Shown: piece by piece, positions 24,316 to 31,767 of the stretch | How the letters are laid out: the number at the start of each line of letters is the position of its first letter | Position numbering within the stretch: the first letter of the stretch is position 1 | From: Bryobacterales bacterium | GTDB lineage: Bacteria > Acidobacteriota > Terriglobia > Bryobacterales > Bryobacteraceae | NCBI GenBank assembly: GCA_019261985.1 | Contig: JAFAQY010000135.1 | Span: 1-38,934 of the forward strand | Direction of reading: 5' to 3' | DNA length: 38,934 nt | Translations under genes and position numbers: made by a program | Notes under the pieces: model-generated | The model's database searches: none | Seen by the model: the letters and a program-made list of their open reading frames with translations, nothing else | What the model was told of the DNA's origin: nothing

Positions 24316-25281
24316 CTATTTGGTAGCCCGGACGTTCTGTATAACTTCAGTTATCGCATCAATCACCAAATCCGGACGCTGGAGATGTATCATATGGCCG
24401 CTGTGTTCGGCTCTTATCAGGTTGCCTCTGGACGACAAAGCAGCGAGTTGAACTTGTTGTGCATGCCACGCGCCGGTTGAGTCGATATCGCGCTCCAGCA
24501 CGCGGATTGGAAGAGCCCCGAGCGGGTACGGTCCAGTTAACCGCTGCCGCCGCAAGGCGGTGAGCTCCTCCCGCCAGGATTCCGCCACGGCTAGAGTGTT
24601 GGGCAACCAGCCAAAATCGCGAATGGCTTTTTCGAATGCCCACTGCCGGATTTGCTGCAAGCCCACCGGTAGCATGTTGAAGGGCGGCGCATCCGCCCGG
24701 CCGGGATTCAGCGGCGGAACAGCACTGAGGTATTCCCGATGCGCTGCAGGCAATCGCTCCCGGCTCAACAAGCTTAGGGGCACCTGCTTTCCGTTCACGA
24801 TCATCCGAACATCCTCATCGGGCGTGCCGTCCACGAACACGAGCCCGGCAACCTGCTCCGGGAACCTGCGCTGGTATGCACGAATATATAGAGACCCCAG
24901 CGATTGGCCCACCAGTACGTATGAAGGGCTGATGTGCGCCGTTCGCAAGAGCAGATTCAAATCGTCCACGATCTGTTCGATGCCGTCATCCACTGGCCCG
25001 CGATCGCTCCAGGCATATCCCGCGCGATCGTATGTGCAGATTCGTGTTCGTCTAGCGACCAGAGGTTGAACTAGAGCCCACTCGACAGAAAAACCGCCGC
25101 CGCCGTTCTCGACAATGACGGAAGGCGCACCAGACCCTGTACAGTTCAGGTGTAATCGCCGGCCTCCAAGGTCGACCATCTGGCCTGGTGGCGGCGGATC
25201 GGCGGCCCGCAACCGACTCACACAAAGCAGTGCCTGTAACGACACAACTAGCCAACTACGGCGCTTGCGGGTTAGCAGCAT
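24316..25281 (-). CDS. Secreted alpha/beta hydrolase
   Basis: With the start at ATG 25281 the protein has 321 residues and an N-terminal signal (SWLVVSLQALLCVSRLRAAD). The fold is shown by ENGGGGFSVEWALVQPLVAR (oxyanion loop), YDRAGYAWSDRGP, the nucleophile elbow VGQSLGSLYIRAYQ (Ser about 127), an acid candidate in RVLERDIDSTG and the His in AEHSGHMIHLQRPDLV. An esterase or haloperoxidase-like activity is likely but not specific. An upstream GTG at 25323 is possible; the GGAGG before ATG 25281 is too close to be ideal, so the start is uncertain. Confidence 0.75.
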   Translation of the reverse strand: MLLTRKRRSWLVVSLQALLCVSRLRAADPPPPGQMVDLGGRRLHLNCTGSGAPSVIVENGGGGFSVEWALVQPLVARRTRICTYDRAGYAWSDRGPVDDGIEQIVDDLNLLLRTAHISPSYVLVGQSLGSLYIRAYQRRFPEQVAGLVFVDGTPDEDVRMIVNGKQVPLSLLSRERLPAAHREYLSAVPPLNPGRADAPPFNMLPVGLQQIRQWAFEKAIRDFGWLPNTLAVAESWREELTALRRQRLTGPYPLGALPIRVLERDIDSTGAWHAQQVQLAALSSRGNLIRAEHSGHMIHLQRPDLVIDAITEVIQNVRATK

Positions 25282-25596
25282 ACCTCCATAGACGTCGGTA
25301 TGCCGTTCAGGTTTGTGGAGCACGTTGGGCCGGTATCACACGGGCGTTACCGCGTCGCTCGCCGGGGGGCGATGAACAGCTAAGCACGGACACGTCGCTA
25401 AACCTTGCCTGCAAGGGTTCAGCTTTTGCCGGTAATCGCATTCTTGTACCAGCGGACTGGCCTCTATTCAATCCCTAGGACCACTAAAAACGCACTTGAC
25501 TCCTACAGGCATTATTTACAGTGAGCTCGTCAATTTGGGATTGTATGCGGTGATCTCGCGAAAACATGAAATGCGTTGGGAGGCCGGCCAGCTAAC
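25282..25596. other. Intergenic region without recognisable gene
   Basis: About 315 bases between the hydrolase start and the end of the next minus-strand gene. I find no convincing ORF, RNA or palindromic repeat here. It presumably carries the hydrolase promoter, but no clear -10/-35 pair stands out. Confidence 0.5.
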
Positions 25597-26607
25597 CTAT
25601 CGAACGTGCGACCGGTCCCGTTCGTTCTGTTCGCACACGTACTCCATCACATCTACGTCCTTGGGGGCGAGGGAGTTGGTGCGCTTCATCGTCCAGGGCT
25701 GTTTGAACGCGCCGGGATCGTCAATCGTGATCTCCACTTCCAGGTGCCCTAAGTCCGGACGCCGATAGCGTTCGGTCAAATGGAGCATCTCGGTGTGCGG
25801 AAATGCGTCGAAGCTGAGCCAGGTCTGGTCATTTAACCCGACGGTGTCCACAACCAAAGTGTCGCTCTCCCAGTGTCCGATCGAGTGACCCAAGAAGGAC
25901 GGATTGGGATCTTTTGGATGGCTGCGGCCGTCCAGGTAGACTTGGCGCGCGGGCTCATCTTCATCGAGGATGATCAGCAAATCGGGCGTTTGAATCATCT
26001 TGGTCGGCCCGAAAAAGCCGGTGAATGTGATTCCCATCGGCAGGCAATACGCCGACGGAGGCTGAATTCCTTTCTTTTGCCGTTCTTTGGCCGATGCCTC
26101 GACCCATGGAAGAGGCTCCGGCTTCGCGACGGTCGCCGGCATGGCCCCCAGCCAGGCGCCGCTTAGATCCGGCTTGCCATCGGACATTCGCGGCGGAGGG
26201 CCTGTGGGCGCCGGATGATGGGTCATTAATTGCACGAATTCCGCGCCGCTATCGCCAAGCGTATTCAACAGCACATCGTCAAGACGCACTTCGAGCCGCG
26301 TCGTCTGGCCCGCGTGAACTTCGACTTGCTTGCGCAAGAACGGAATAAATAACGGCGGGAACTCCACCGTGACCTCGTACTTGCCGGGCGGTATCGCGGA
26401 GATTGTGTAGCTTCCATCGGTGGAACTCCGAGCCGAAAAGGATGCGCCCGACGTTTCATTCTTCGCCGTTACAGGAGCGTTGGGCACCGGAGGATTATCG
26501 CCGGCGGCTGTGCGGACGCGTCCGGCGATGCTTCCCGCCGATTGCGCGATCGCTACCGACGTCAACAGCGATCCCATCAGGAGTGCCTTGAGAACGGGAG
26601 CATTCAT
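25597..26607 (-). CDS. Secreted protein: carboxypeptidase-regulatory domain plus uncharacterised family core (paralogue 2)
   Basis: The 336-residue protein has a signal peptide (KALLMGSLLTSVAIAQ), a regulatory-like beta domain at about residues 22-115 (GSIAGRVRTAAGDNPPVPNA, SYTISAIPPGKYEVTVEFPP), then the family core. Core motifs are GKPDLSGAWLGAMP, AYCLPMGITFTGFFGPTKMI, RQVYLDGRSHPKDPNPSFLG, HSIGHWESDTLVVDTVGLND and VMEYVCEQNERD at the C-terminus. Domain order matches the gene at 26766-27770, so the two are tandem duplicates. Function unknown; extracytoplasmic location is inferred. Confidence 0.7.
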   Translation of the reverse strand: MNAPVLKALLMGSLLTSVAIAQSAGSIAGRVRTAAGDNPPVPNAPVTAKNETSGASFSARSSTDGSYTISAIPPGKYEVTVEFPPLFIPFLRKQVEVHAGQTTRLEVRLDDVLLNTLGDSGAEFVQLMTHHPAPTGPPPRMSDGKPDLSGAWLGAMPATVAKPEPLPWVEASAKERQKKGIQPPSAYCLPMGITFTGFFGPTKMIQTPDLLIILDEDEPARQVYLDGRSHPKDPNPSFLGHSIGHWESDTLVVDTVGLNDQTWLSFDAFPHTEMLHLTERYRRPDLGHLEVEITIDDPGAFKQPWTMKRTNSLAPKDVDVMEYVCEQNERDRSHVR

Positions 26608-26645
26608 CTGATTGTTAGCGCCTTCCGATCAACTCGGATGTTATC

Positions 26646-26762
26646 ACCTTCGCTATCCTGGCGCGATTGCCAATCGCGCCAAGTAGGACAAGCTTCAGCT
26701 TGTCCAGGCGGGATTGGCAACCCGCCGCAGGATGGCATCCTGCCCCACTTCCAAGCGAAGGT
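26646..26762. repeat. Four-module palindromic repeat flanked by an outer inverted repeat
   Basis: Stems are GGCGCGATT-GCC-AATCGCGCC (26660-26680), GGACAAGCT-TC-AGCTTGTCC (26686-26705), GGCGGGATT-GGC-AACCCGCC with one mismatch (26707-26726) and GCAGGAT-GGC-ATCCTGC (26727-26743). ACCTTCGC (26646-26653) pairs with GCGAAGGT (26755-26762), so the whole block can fold into one large branched structure. It fills the gap between two paralogous secreted-protein genes. Confidence 0.8.
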
Positions 26763-26765
26763 AAT

Positions 26766-27770
26766 CTACTTGCCGACTATGTGACTCACGTCCTTATTGT
26801 TTTCGGTGCAGACGTATTCGAGGCGCTCCATCTCCTTCGGTCCAAGCGCGTGGACGCGCTTATTGGTCCAAGGTTTCACGAATGTATCCGGGTCCTCGAA
26901 AGTGGTTTGGACCTCCAGATGACCGAGATCCAACCTGCGGAATCGTTCGGTGATGCGCAGCTTTTCCGTCTGAGGATAGAAAGCGAAGGTGAGCCAGCCG
27001 CGATCGTTGAAGCCAAGGGTATCGACAACCAGCGTGTCGCCTTCCCATCGTCCAATGGAGTGGCCCATGAACGATGGATTCACATCCTTAGGATGGCTGC
27101 GCGTGTCCATGTAGATCGTGCGCGCCGGATCGCCGTTTTCTTCCAAGATGATCAGCCGCGAAGGGGTCTGAACGATTTCGAAATCTGCAAAGAAGCCGGT
27201 GAAGGATGGTCCCAGAGGGAGACAGCGCGAATTCGGAAAGTCCCGCCCGAAGTTCTCCTGCCGCTGCTTTACAATCGCGGCGGCGGCCGGCAGCAACTCC
27301 GGCGCCACGCCGGCGGGGGTCGGGATTCGCGGCAGCCAAATGCCGGTGAAATCGGGTTTGCCTTCGTGCGTGCGCGGAACCGGACCGGAAGGAGCGGGAT
27401 GATCGGCGCTGATGAATGCATACCCGCTGGCGCCATCCCCCAACGTATCGAGGTTCACATCATGCAGCTCCACTTTCACCCGCGCCGTTTGACCTGCCTG
27501 AACCGCGAGATGCGCCTGCTTGAAGGTCATAAATAGCGGGGGCAGAGCTACCGTAAGCTCGTACCTGCCGGCAGGCAGTCCCGTAAGGCTGTAATCGCCG
27601 GCGGGTGTGCTTTTGGTGGAAAACGCGGCGCTGCTGGCCTCGTTCTTGGCGGCCACGACGGCATCTTGCACTGGACCGCCATCGGTGGTCAGGATCGTAC
27701 CCGAAATGCTTCCGGTCTGGCCAAAACCGGCCGCCGCCAGACACACGAATGGTAAGACGAATCTTCTCAT
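26766..27770 (-). CDS. Secreted protein: carboxypeptidase-regulatory domain plus uncharacterised family core (paralogue 3)
   Basis: The 334-residue protein is built like the gene at 25597: signal peptide (RRFVLPFVCLAAAGFGQ), regulatory-like domain (GSISGTILTTDGGPVQDAVV, DYSLTGLPAGRYELTVALPP), then the core. Core motifs are GKPDFTGIWLPRIP, SRCLPLGPSFTGFFADFEIV, RTIYMDTRSHPKDVNPSFMG, HSIGRWEGDTLVVDTLGFND and LEYVCTENNKDVSH. Separated by 19 bp from the upstream paralogue, it is likely part of one transcript. Its stop lies just beyond the repeat block. Function unknown. Confidence 0.7.
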   Translation of the reverse strand: MRRFVLPFVCLAAAGFGQTGSISGTILTTDGGPVQDAVVAAKNEASSAAFSTKSTPAGDYSLTGLPAGRYELTVALPPLFMTFKQAHLAVQAGQTARVKVELHDVNLDTLGDGASGYAFISADHPAPSGPVPRTHEGKPDFTGIWLPRIPTPAGVAPELLPAAAAIVKQRQENFGRDFPNSRCLPLGPSFTGFFADFEIVQTPSRLIILEENGDPARTIYMDTRSHPKDVNPSFMGHSIGRWEGDTLVVDTLGFNDRGWLTFAFYPQTEKLRITERFRRLDLGHLEVQTTFEDPDTFVKPWTNKRVHALGPKEMERLEYVCTENNKDVSHIVGK

Positions 27771-27789
27771 AATTGCTCCGATCTACTTC

Positions 27790-28833
27790 TTAGTTTTTTC
27801 GATTTGCGCGGAAGTCCCCTTCCGCGATCTTAACTGTGAAAAACGCTCCAGCCTTGTCGAACTCAATGCGGCCGCCGAAACCGGTAAACGTTGTTTCCGA
27901 TATGGGCGTCATGGCTTGCGTTGCAGCGGCATCGCCGAAGCCGAGCTTCAATACTCCCTCGGCCAGCACGACTTTAATGGGCACGACTTCCGGACCCGGA
28001 ATGCCCAACTCCTTGGCATTGAGCAGATATGTGCCAGCGTACTTGCTCAGGATTTCGGGCGACAGCTTCACCGCGTTTTTCGTATCGTCCGAATTTTTGC
28101 CTACCAGATGCGGGAGGTCTCGATTGTTTTCGGCGCATACGTATTCCAGCAGTTCGGTGTCGGGCGTCAACATCCCGGTAACCTTCGTTGTCCACGATTT
28201 TTCGTAGAGTTTGGGATCGGTCCAAGTCGCCTCGATCGTGAGGTGGCCGAAATCGGACCGCTTGATGCGTTCGGTGAGTTTCAAATTCTCAGTATGAGGA
28301 TAGCCGTCTTGAAGCCAGGTGCGCTCGTTGTATCCGCTGCTTTCCACGACCAATGTGTCCCCATCCCAATGTCCGACCGAATAGCCCATCCATGCCGGAT
28401 TCGGGTCCTTTGGAAGCTCCCGGCCGTCGGTGAAGATCTGCCGGTACTCCAGGTCCTCCGAAAGCAATACGATCAAGCCCGGAGTTTGGATGAACTTCAC
28501 CATGTTTCCGCCGCCCGCGGTCAGGAAGCCGAAGGGAAGACATTGGGTGCTCGGACCGTCCTTGCCCAGGTTCTCCTCGCGTTCTTTGTGCAGCGCTATC
28601 GCCGACGCCTTCATTTCCGAAGGCTTAAGCTGGCTCAATCCGCCCGAGCCGGGAGCCAAAATCCACAGCCCTGAAAGATCTGCTTTGCCGTCCGCGGTTT
28701 TCGGCGCGGGAGCGGTCAGGTTCGGCTTGCCATCCGCGGTTCGCGGAATGCCAACTGCTTTATGGTCAATCCATTGAGCCTGGAGGCACAGGGCCGTCAA
28801 ACCCAAAACACTCGCCAGAATAGATGCGCGCAT
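27790..28833 (-). CDS. Secreted protein of the same uncharacterised family with extra C-terminal domain (paralogue 4)
   Basis: ATG 28833 is chosen because GGGGAGGA precedes it at the right distance; the 347-residue product starts with a signal peptide (ASILASVLGLTALCLQAQ). It lacks the regulatory-like domain. The core reads GKADLSGLWILAPG, TQCLPFGFLTAGGGNMVKFI, RQIFTDGRELPKDPNPAWMG, YSVGHWDGDTLVVESSGYNE and LEYVCAENNRDLPHLV. A further about 90 residues (LSPEILSKYAGTYLLNAKEL onward) resemble the small beta domain often fused to such proteins, possibly lipocalin-like. It is first in the three-paralogue minus-strand run. Confidence 0.7.
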   Translation of the reverse strand: MRASILASVLGLTALCLQAQWIDHKAVGIPRTADGKPNLTAPAPKTADGKADLSGLWILAPGSGGLSQLKPSEMKASAIALHKEREENLGKDGPSTQCLPFGFLTAGGGNMVKFIQTPGLIVLLSEDLEYRQIFTDGRELPKDPNPAWMGYSVGHWDGDTLVVESSGYNERTWLQDGYPHTENLKLTERIKRSDFGHLTIEATWTDPKLYEKSWTTKVTGMLTPDTELLEYVCAENNRDLPHLVGKNSDDTKNAVKLSPEILSKYAGTYLLNAKELGIPGPEVVPIKVVLAEGVLKLGFGDAAATQAMTPISETTFTGFGGRIEFDKAGAFFTVKIAEGDFRANRKN

Positions 28834-28999
28834 TCGTTCCTCCCCAATAATCACCGGCTGCGTTGTACGCCACGTTGCTCTTGCATCGCGTATGCCATTC
28901 GGCTAACGTGGCTCTCTACGTGTAAATGAACGTTTTACCAGGTGGAAAAGTTCCCCGCAATTAACAGAGCGGTTAACGGCTAACAAAATAGTTAGCGCA

Positions 29000-29908
29000 T
29001 TAAGCCCGAGAACCCGGGACCAGTGTATTCTGCTTAAGCTTAGCCAATTCCCGGCGCGCGATGTTAGACCAACTGCTGGCCGGGTCGAGCTTCAGGTATC
29101 TGGTCCAATGGTGGACAGCTTTCATCGGCTGGTTCGTGCCCTGATAGAGGAGCGCGATGTTGTAATGCGCATCCGCGTAATTGGGAGCGATCTGAAGGGC
29201 CCCCTGGTAATGCTCCATGGCCTGGTCGCGGCGGCCGAGTTCATCGTAAAGATTCGCCAGGTTGAAATGCGCCAGCGCATAGGCGGGGTCGGCGGCGAGG
29301 GCATCGCGATAGTACCTTTCGGCATCGTTCCACTTCTGCCTGTTGAAGTAGATGGTTCCGAGATTCACCAGCGCGCCGGCCGATTTCGGGTCCAGATTTA
29401 TAGCCGTTTCATAAGCGCCAATCACTTCGTCTATCGGCGCTCCGGTTTGTTCGAGCTCCAGCCCGCGCTGGAACCAGCGCTCGGCTTCCATGCGCTGGGC
29501 ACGCTCGCTGTGCGCCGGCTCTTTAGCTTTGAATTCGACCAGACGCTTCAGTTCCGCTTGGCCGAAGTCGAGGAGAAGCTGGCCGGTGGCGGCTTCCATG
29601 CGGCGGCCTTCCACGTCCACGCGGATTTTCTTTCCATCCGCATAAAGCTTCAGCTGCCGGAGGGGGTCTTCGATATGCCTGAGTTTCTGTGAGAGCGCGG
29701 CGACGGCGCGTTTGATTTTGGCCGGCGGGACCCGATTTTCGCGCAGTTTGATCAGCGTGCGCAGCGCGACCAGGTCGTGAAAGCCGTAGGCTTCAATGGA
29801 GGGAACCAGTCCCTGCGTTTCCCAGCTTTTGAGCTGGCGTTCAGAGATGTCTAAAAGCCGCCGCGTCTCTTCCCTGGAGTACGCCTGCTTCGGCGCCGAG
29901 CCAGCCAC
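29000..29908 (-). CDS. MerR-type DNA-binding domain fused to TPR repeats
   Basis: With GTG 29908 as start there are 302 residues. Residues about 8-75 are a MerR-like winged helix (YSREETRRLLDISERQLKSW, LVALRTLIKLRENRVPPAKI). A short beta-rich stretch follows (YADGKKIRVDVEGRRM), then about five TPR units (GAYETAINLDPKSAGALVNL, RYYRDALAADPAYALAHFNL, HYQGALQIAPNYADAHYNIA). GTG 29908 is preferred over TTG 29932 because a perfect TATAAT (29920-29915 on this strand) lies between them, six bases before the GTG. The TPR part probably binds a protein partner that tunes regulation. A weak inverted repeat GCTAAC/GTTAGC at 28979-28996 follows the stop but lacks a T-run. Confidence 0.75.
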   Translation of the reverse strand: MAGSAPKQAYSREETRRLLDISERQLKSWETQGLVPSIEAYGFHDLVALRTLIKLRENRVPPAKIKRAVAALSQKLRHIEDPLRQLKLYADGKKIRVDVEGRRMEAATGQLLLDFGQAELKRLVEFKAKEPAHSERAQRMEAERWFQRGLELEQTGAPIDEVIGAYETAINLDPKSAGALVNLGTIYFNRQKWNDAERYYRDALAADPAYALAHFNLANLYDELGRRDQAMEHYQGALQIAPNYADAHYNIALLYQGTNQPMKAVHHWTRYLKLDPASSWSNIARRELAKLKQNTLVPGSRA

Positions 29909-29914
29909 TGAGAA

Positions 29915-29920
29915 ATTATA
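29915..29920 (-). promoter_or_regulatory. Consensus -10 box directly before the MerR-TPR start
   Basis: TATAAT on the minus strand ends six bases before GTG 29908, so the transcript should begin at or very near the start codon (leaderless). No Shine-Dalgarno sequence is present. Confidence 0.45.
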
Positions 29921-30004
29921 GCGCCGAGGCAATCCCGGTCCCGCATTGCGCTTCGTCGGGGCGAACCGGAATTACCATAGATCTTCAGGCGCGTGCGCGG
30001 CCAA

Positions 30005-30377
30005 TCATCGGGGCAGGATGCAGGGGACCACTTGCCGGCTGTGCCGGCGATAGATGCTGAAATCGGAATCAGTCGTGAGTATCAGTGGGTCAGTGGCAGC
30101 TTCGGACATGCGCACCAGGCAGGCATCTGCCAGGCTCATCGGTACAGCCGCGTATTTCCGCAGTAGCGCGAGCACCTCCTGCAGGGTATTGTCCAGGTCG
30201 AACGCCGTAATAACCGCCCTCCGTAAAAGCATCGCGATCAGCCGGTCCGCGCCGCGTTCCTGAAGCAGATAGAACGCTTCGTAAAGCACTGCTTCGCAAG
30301 TATGCCATGGCGGGGGATTCTCAGAAGCTTGCCGCACTGCCCCTAAGAAGGGCTATTAGAAATCCAGCATCAACGAG
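30005..30377 (-). pseudogene. Decayed PIN-domain (VapC-like) toxin
   Basis: The main frame (30337 to 30005) encodes PPPWHTCEAVLYEAFYLLQE, PMSLADACLVRMSEA and ILTTDSDFSIYRRH, which are the middle and end of a PIN ribonuclease, including conserved Glu and Asp residues. The first strand with the metal-binding Asp, VDAGFLIALLRG, is encoded at 30374-30339 in another frame, and about 15 residues that normally follow it are missing. No ATG, GTG or TTG precedes VDAG in frame. An internal deletion has therefore disconnected the catalytic start. It directly follows the antitoxin gene. Confidence 0.65.
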
Positions 30378-30627
30378 GACGCTTTTTGCCGTAGCCCGCG
30401 GCTTTCAGATTTATCTTCCGTCGCGAACTCAGATCCGGGGGCAGGCCCTCTACTGAGCCAATGAGGTCAGCGATGGCATTGAGCCGCGTCTGAAAAGGTC
30501 CTGCGGCACTGGCGCCGCGCTGCAATCGTTCGCGTACAACGTCCGATTTTGCGCAATTCCGCGCGCGGGACTCTATCTCGATGTCCGTCGCTAACTGATC
30601 GGGCAGGCGCACCGTCAGCGATCTCAT
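30370..30627 (-). CDS. Ribbon-helix-helix antitoxin (VapB/CopG-like)
   Basis: The 85-residue protein opens with the RHH pattern SLTVRLPDQLATDIEIESRA, then CAKSDVVRERLQRG, and has a basic C-terminal tail (LSSRRKINLKAAGYGKKRPR). RHH antitoxins bind their own promoter as dimers and neutralise the toxin with the tail. Its stop overlaps the beginning of the broken PIN gene, the usual VapBC order. With the toxin damaged, this is probably an orphan or decaying antitoxin. Confidence 0.7.
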   Translation of the reverse strand: MRSLTVRLPDQLATDIEIESRARNCAKSDVVRERLQRGASAAGPFQTRLNAIADLIGSVEGLPPDLSSRRKINLKAAGYGKKRPR

Positions 30628-30697
30628 ACCCCAGGTGTATTACTCGCCCGCCATGCGAGCAAGACATCAGGCTGCGCGGGGCTCGCAACTCGCCGCT

Positions 30698-31261
30698 CTA
30701 TTTCTGATAGATCGAAATTCCGGCGATTCCCGCGGCGCCGGCCTCGATGCAGGCACCCGCATTTTCGGGCGTTATTCCGCCGAGAGCGAGGACCGGGATT
30801 CGTACCGACTCCGCGGCGCGAGAGAGTTTGTCGAGGCCCAGCGCGGGCTGGCTCGAAGTCTTCGAGATCGGAGGAAAGACGGGTCCAAATAAAACGTAGT
30901 CGGCGTCTTCGTGCGCCGCCGCGCGGACCTCGTCGACCGTGTGACACGAGATGCCGATCAAGAATCCGGGCGGTGCGATCGGCCGCCAAAAATGTGGCGG
31001 CGGAGATTGTGAGGGAAGATGAACTCCGTCCGCGCCCGCGGCAAGCGCGACGTCAACGCGGCTGTTGACCAGGAATTTGGCACGGCGGGGATTGGGGAGC
31101 ACCATCGCGGCGCGAACCAGATCGAACAATTCGCGGGCCGAGAGATCCTTTTCGCGGATCTGAATCCATTCGGGCCCTTCGGCCAGATTTCGCGCAATCG
31201 CATGCAGCAGCGATTCGGGGACCGCCAGCGACTGGCGATCCGTAATGTAGCACTCCATCAT
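30698..31261 (-). CDS. thiE: Thiamine-phosphate synthase (ThiE/TenI family)
   Basis: The 187-residue protein is a TIM-barrel of the ThiE/TenI superfamily. It shows EWIQIREKDLSARELFDLVR, KFLVNSRVDVALAAGADGVH, GISCHTVDEVRAA, YVLFGPVFPPISK and VLALGGITPENAGACIEAGA. ThiE joins hydroxymethylpyrimidine diphosphate to thiazole phosphate. It is slightly shorter than typical ThiE (about 210), so a TenI-like or salvage role cannot be excluded. It overlaps the zincin gene by four bases (ATGA), and no thiamine riboswitch is seen upstream of the pair. Confidence 0.75.
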   Translation of the reverse strand: MMECYITDRQSLAVPESLLHAIARNLAEGPEWIQIREKDLSARELFDLVRAAMVLPNPRRAKFLVNSRVDVALAAGADGVHLPSQSPPPHFWRPIAPPGFLIGISCHTVDEVRAAAHEDADYVLFGPVFPPISKTSSQPALGLDKLSRAAESVRIPVLALGGITPENAGACIEAGAAGIAGISIYQK

Positions 31262-31614
31262 GACTGTCGGGTGCGGCGGCGGCGCTCCGCCCGGCGGACT
31301 CGCATCTCGTCCATTCCGAAATAATGCGCGATCTCATGCCATACCGTATCGGCAACCATCTCTTCAAGATCGGCAACGCTCCGCGACATACGTTCATGCG
31401 GACCCTGATAAATAGTGATCCGATCCGGCTGAGTAAAGCCTTCAAACACGCTGCGGTGAGTTAGAGGGCGGCCCTGATACAGGCCAAGCAAGCCGGGGCG
31501 TGGCGGCTCATTCTCCACTACGATCAAGACATTCTGGAGACGCTTTCGAAACCGCCCCGGGATCTTGCGAAGGGCGCGGGTAACGATGCGGTCGAACTCT
31601 TCGGCAGGTATCAC
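31258..31614 (-). CDS. Minimal zincin-like metalloprotease (DUF1025 type)
   Basis: The 118-residue protein has the metal motif HEIAHYFGMDE, fitting HExxHxxGxxE. Upstream are the family features FDRIVTRALRKIPGRFRKRL, QNVLIVVENEP, LLGLYQGRPLTHRS and PDRITIYQGPHER. Members are small cytoplasmic predicted zinc proteases of unknown substrate. GTG 31614 follows GAGGA at suitable spacing. It is coupled to thiE by a four-base overlap. The 150 bp before it, toward pckG, holds nothing I can support. Confidence 0.8.
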   Translation of the reverse strand: MIPAEEFDRIVTRALRKIPGRFRKRLQNVLIVVENEPPRPGLLGLYQGRPLTHRSVFEGFTQPDRITIYQGPHERMSRSVADLEEMVADTVWHEIAHYFGMDEMRVRRAERRRRTRQS

Positions 31615-31767
31615 TCAATCCTCGAGTGCCGCTGTGGCGAAGCGAATCTTCGGTCCAGATTGCTTCGCCAAGCCTCCTCTGATTCGTATTCGCCGCGAAT
31701 CGCTTGATCAAACAGAGCGGGTATTTCAGAGCTCTCCATTGGAACTCCTCACCGCCTCCCTTGCGGC

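Noticed and set aside
30628-31700. Thiamine riboswitch near thiE
   Set aside because: thiE is second in a pair and no THI-box-like conserved segments were found upstream of the first gene.
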